In this document: piece by piece, positions 62,896-64,000 of the stretch
How the letters are laid out: each line of letters begins with the position of its first letter
How positions within the stretch are numbered: the first letter of the stretch is position 1
Assembly: GCA_014323675.1 (NCBI GenBank)
Contig: JACONN010000005.1
Location: 310,001 to 374,000 of the forward strand
Reading direction: 5' to 3'
Length of the DNA stretch: 64,000 nucleotides
Source of the DNA: Hormoscilla sp. GM7CHS1pb
GTDB taxonomy: Bacteria > Cyanobacteriota > Cyanobacteriia > Cyanobacteriales > Desertifilaceae
Notes under the pieces: generated by a model
Told to the model about the DNA's origin: nothing
Databases searched by the model: none
Seen by the model: only the letters and a program-made list of their open reading frames with translations
Position numbers and translations under genes: made by a program

Positions 62896-63721
62896 ATGTC
62901 TAATCATTATGTGATGCCTCCCATACCTGCCCAGCTCAGGCTTTGGGAGTTCATACCAGAACTCTGACGAGATGGGAAGCGCAAGGTAAAATCAAGGCGA
63001 TCATCGGCAGGACAAAGACGTTACGACCTGGAAGAATATCTCCGGCGTGAGGGGAAGCGCTGCGCACGGCACTCAGGTGCGCGAATGCGCTGCGCGCACG
63101 CTACGCGAACGGAGATACTGGCAAAACTACAGATGACAGTCAAAATTCCTGTGTTCTGTATGCCAGAGTTGCCACCGGAAAGCTTTCGATGTCTACGCTG
63201 CGCGAAAAATCGGGATGCAACGCCGGCAACCCCACCGTTCCGGAAAAATCAGACATCGAGGAGACAAACTGCCGATCTAATGGCAGAGTATCCAGGCTGT
63301 GAAGCGATCGCCGAAATTGGCTCCGGACTCAATTTTAGGCGGCGTAGATTCCTGGCCATGTTAGAACGAGTCATCCCCTATGCTGTATCAAAGATGTATT
63401 GTGGTTGCCCACCAAGACCGGCTAGTTAGATTTAGGGTTGACTTTGTTGAATGGCTCTGTAGGCAATTTGGCTGGCAAATTGTGGTTCTAGACCGGCAGT
63501 ATCGTGGTTGGGAAGCGGAACTGATCGCAGACCTGAAGACGATCTACCGTTCCGGAAAAATCGGTAGATTCAGTGGCAGGTGTCCGGGACTGCGCAAGTA
63601 CGATCGTCTGTTGCGGCAAGAATTCCCAGCAGCAGAGGAAATCAATGCGATCGCCTCTGGGAAGACTGAGGGGGGCGCGGTCGGCCGTGCCCCGACAACC
63701 GGTTATCAGGAGAGTCCATAG
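62896..63721 (+). pseudogene. IS607-type serine recombinase (TnpA), decayed
   Basis: From ATG 62896 the frames hop but spell the IS607 TnpA order: an N-terminal MerR-like helix-turn-helix (ALGVHTRTLTRWEAQGKIKA, then YDLEEYLRREG), followed by QTADLMAEYPGCEAIAEIGS, GLNFRRRRFLAMLERVI, VVAHQDRLVRFRVDFVEWLC and IVVLDRQYRGWEAELIADL. Two copies of the CGATTTTTCCGGAACGGT element lie in it in reverse orientation (63234 and 63546), plus a composite repeat at 63186-63255. The catalytic serine segment is destroyed. No tnpB remains here. Confidence 0.7.
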
Positions 63722-63725
63722 CAGC

Positions 63726-63893
63726 TTAGGCATTCTTAAGGAGCTGCTTGACTAAGTTATCTTTGACCATCATCTGTCGCAATACTTCGAGCAAGCATTC
63801 CTGAGCTTCTTGCTTACTCATACTCTTGACCTGATCTTGGTAGACTTTCAGTTTGAATTGTTGCTCCAAGGTGAGATTGGAAGGGATTTTCAT
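63726..63893 (-). CDS. nblA: Phycobilisome degradation protein NblA
   Basis: 55 residues: MKIPSNLTLEQQFKLKVYQD, QVKSMSKQEAQECLLEVLRQ, then MMVKDNLVKQLLKNA. The LEQQFKL...QV..MS..QA...L..L..QMM.K...V..LLK pattern is the NblA/Ycf18 signature. NblA dimers bind phycobilisome subunits and bring Clp protease to them, mainly during nitrogen starvation. GGGAGTAAAGCT precedes the ATG. It lies in the same orientation as, and upstream of, the cpe genes. A TTGACA is present near 63979 on this strand, but no good -10 partner was found. Confidence 0.9.
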   Translation of the reverse strand: MKIPSNLTLEQQFKLKVYQDQVKSMSKQEAQECLLEVLRQMMVKDNLVKQLLKNA

Positions 63894-64000
63894 AGCTTTA
63901 CTCCCAAGTACGATTGTCTTTTCCTGATTGTTAACTAATGTAACACAGCTTGGATGCTAAAATGTAGACATTGTCAAGCGATAATTTAGAAAAATAACAA

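Noticed and set aside
63893..64000. NtcA site upstream of nblA
   Set aside because: GTTACATTAGTTAAC is palindromic-looking but does not fit GTA-N8-TAC, and the -10 box is not at the expected distance.

Overview
The window is from a filamentous-type, phycoerythrin-containing cyanobacterium. The evidence is a cpeB-cpeA-cpeY cluster with an nblA gene, dense HIP1-like GCGATCGC octamers, typical cyanobacterial genes (DUF502-nusB-ftsY, a Tab2-family protein, an orthocaspase relative, a COP23 lipoprotein, trypsin-TPR and kinase-PPC proteins) and many selfish elements. The species cannot be named from the sequence alone; an Oscillatoriales-like genome fits best.

Layout. 0-8.7 kb: an FHA protein, a decayed FHA copy, galT with one frameshift, a YefM/YoeB-type pair with a broken toxin, an Ntn-hydrolase, then dnaK and hsp20. 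9-15 kb: dusB, a nucleotidyltransferase, and a rearranged zone in which a vapBC pair, one group II intron and a dead NRPS gene have been cut and rejoined by an inversion. 15.3-20.6 kb: two arsenosugar-type glycosyltransferases and DUF502-nusB-ftsY. 20.7-27.2 kb: an ORF-less group II intron, an intron stub carrying a second intron, an IS1-type element, a tnpB remnant, a MITE and another intron fragment. 27.5-33.5 kb: htrA, an IS630 element inside a conserved gene, mnmA and a Xi-class GST. 33.5-44 kb: DUF433/DUF5615 toxin-antitoxin remnants around three related coiled-coil genes, a trypsin-TPR lipoprotein, a Uma2 nuclease, a COP23 gene split by a MITE, and a Ser/Thr kinase. 44-50.5 kb: a Tab2-family gene, then a three-gene block (UvrD-like helicase, DarT-like DNA ADP-ribosyltransferase, ADP-ribosylglycohydrolase fused to a VOC domain) sitting between a decayed partial copy and the main copy of mtnP. 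50.9-58.3 kb: a full-length group II intron, then a TPR gene and a caspase-like gene, both broken. 58.5-64 kb: sat, cpeY, cpeA, cpeB, an IS607-type remnant and nblA.

Two themes run through the window. First, at least seven group II intron copies or fragments and several families of very short dispersed elements (about 18-60 bp) lie inside and between genes; several insertions can be proved because removing the element restores a reading frame. Second, many otherwise well-conserved genes carry one-base indels, often in homopolymers, so some 'pseudogenes' may be sequencing errors. Against that background the helicase-DarT-glycohydrolase block is fully intact, compactly arranged, has its own near-consensus promoter, and is the strongest candidate for an undescribed system: a DNA ADP-ribosylation toxin whose partner is a DraG-type hydrolase rather than the macrodomain DarG.
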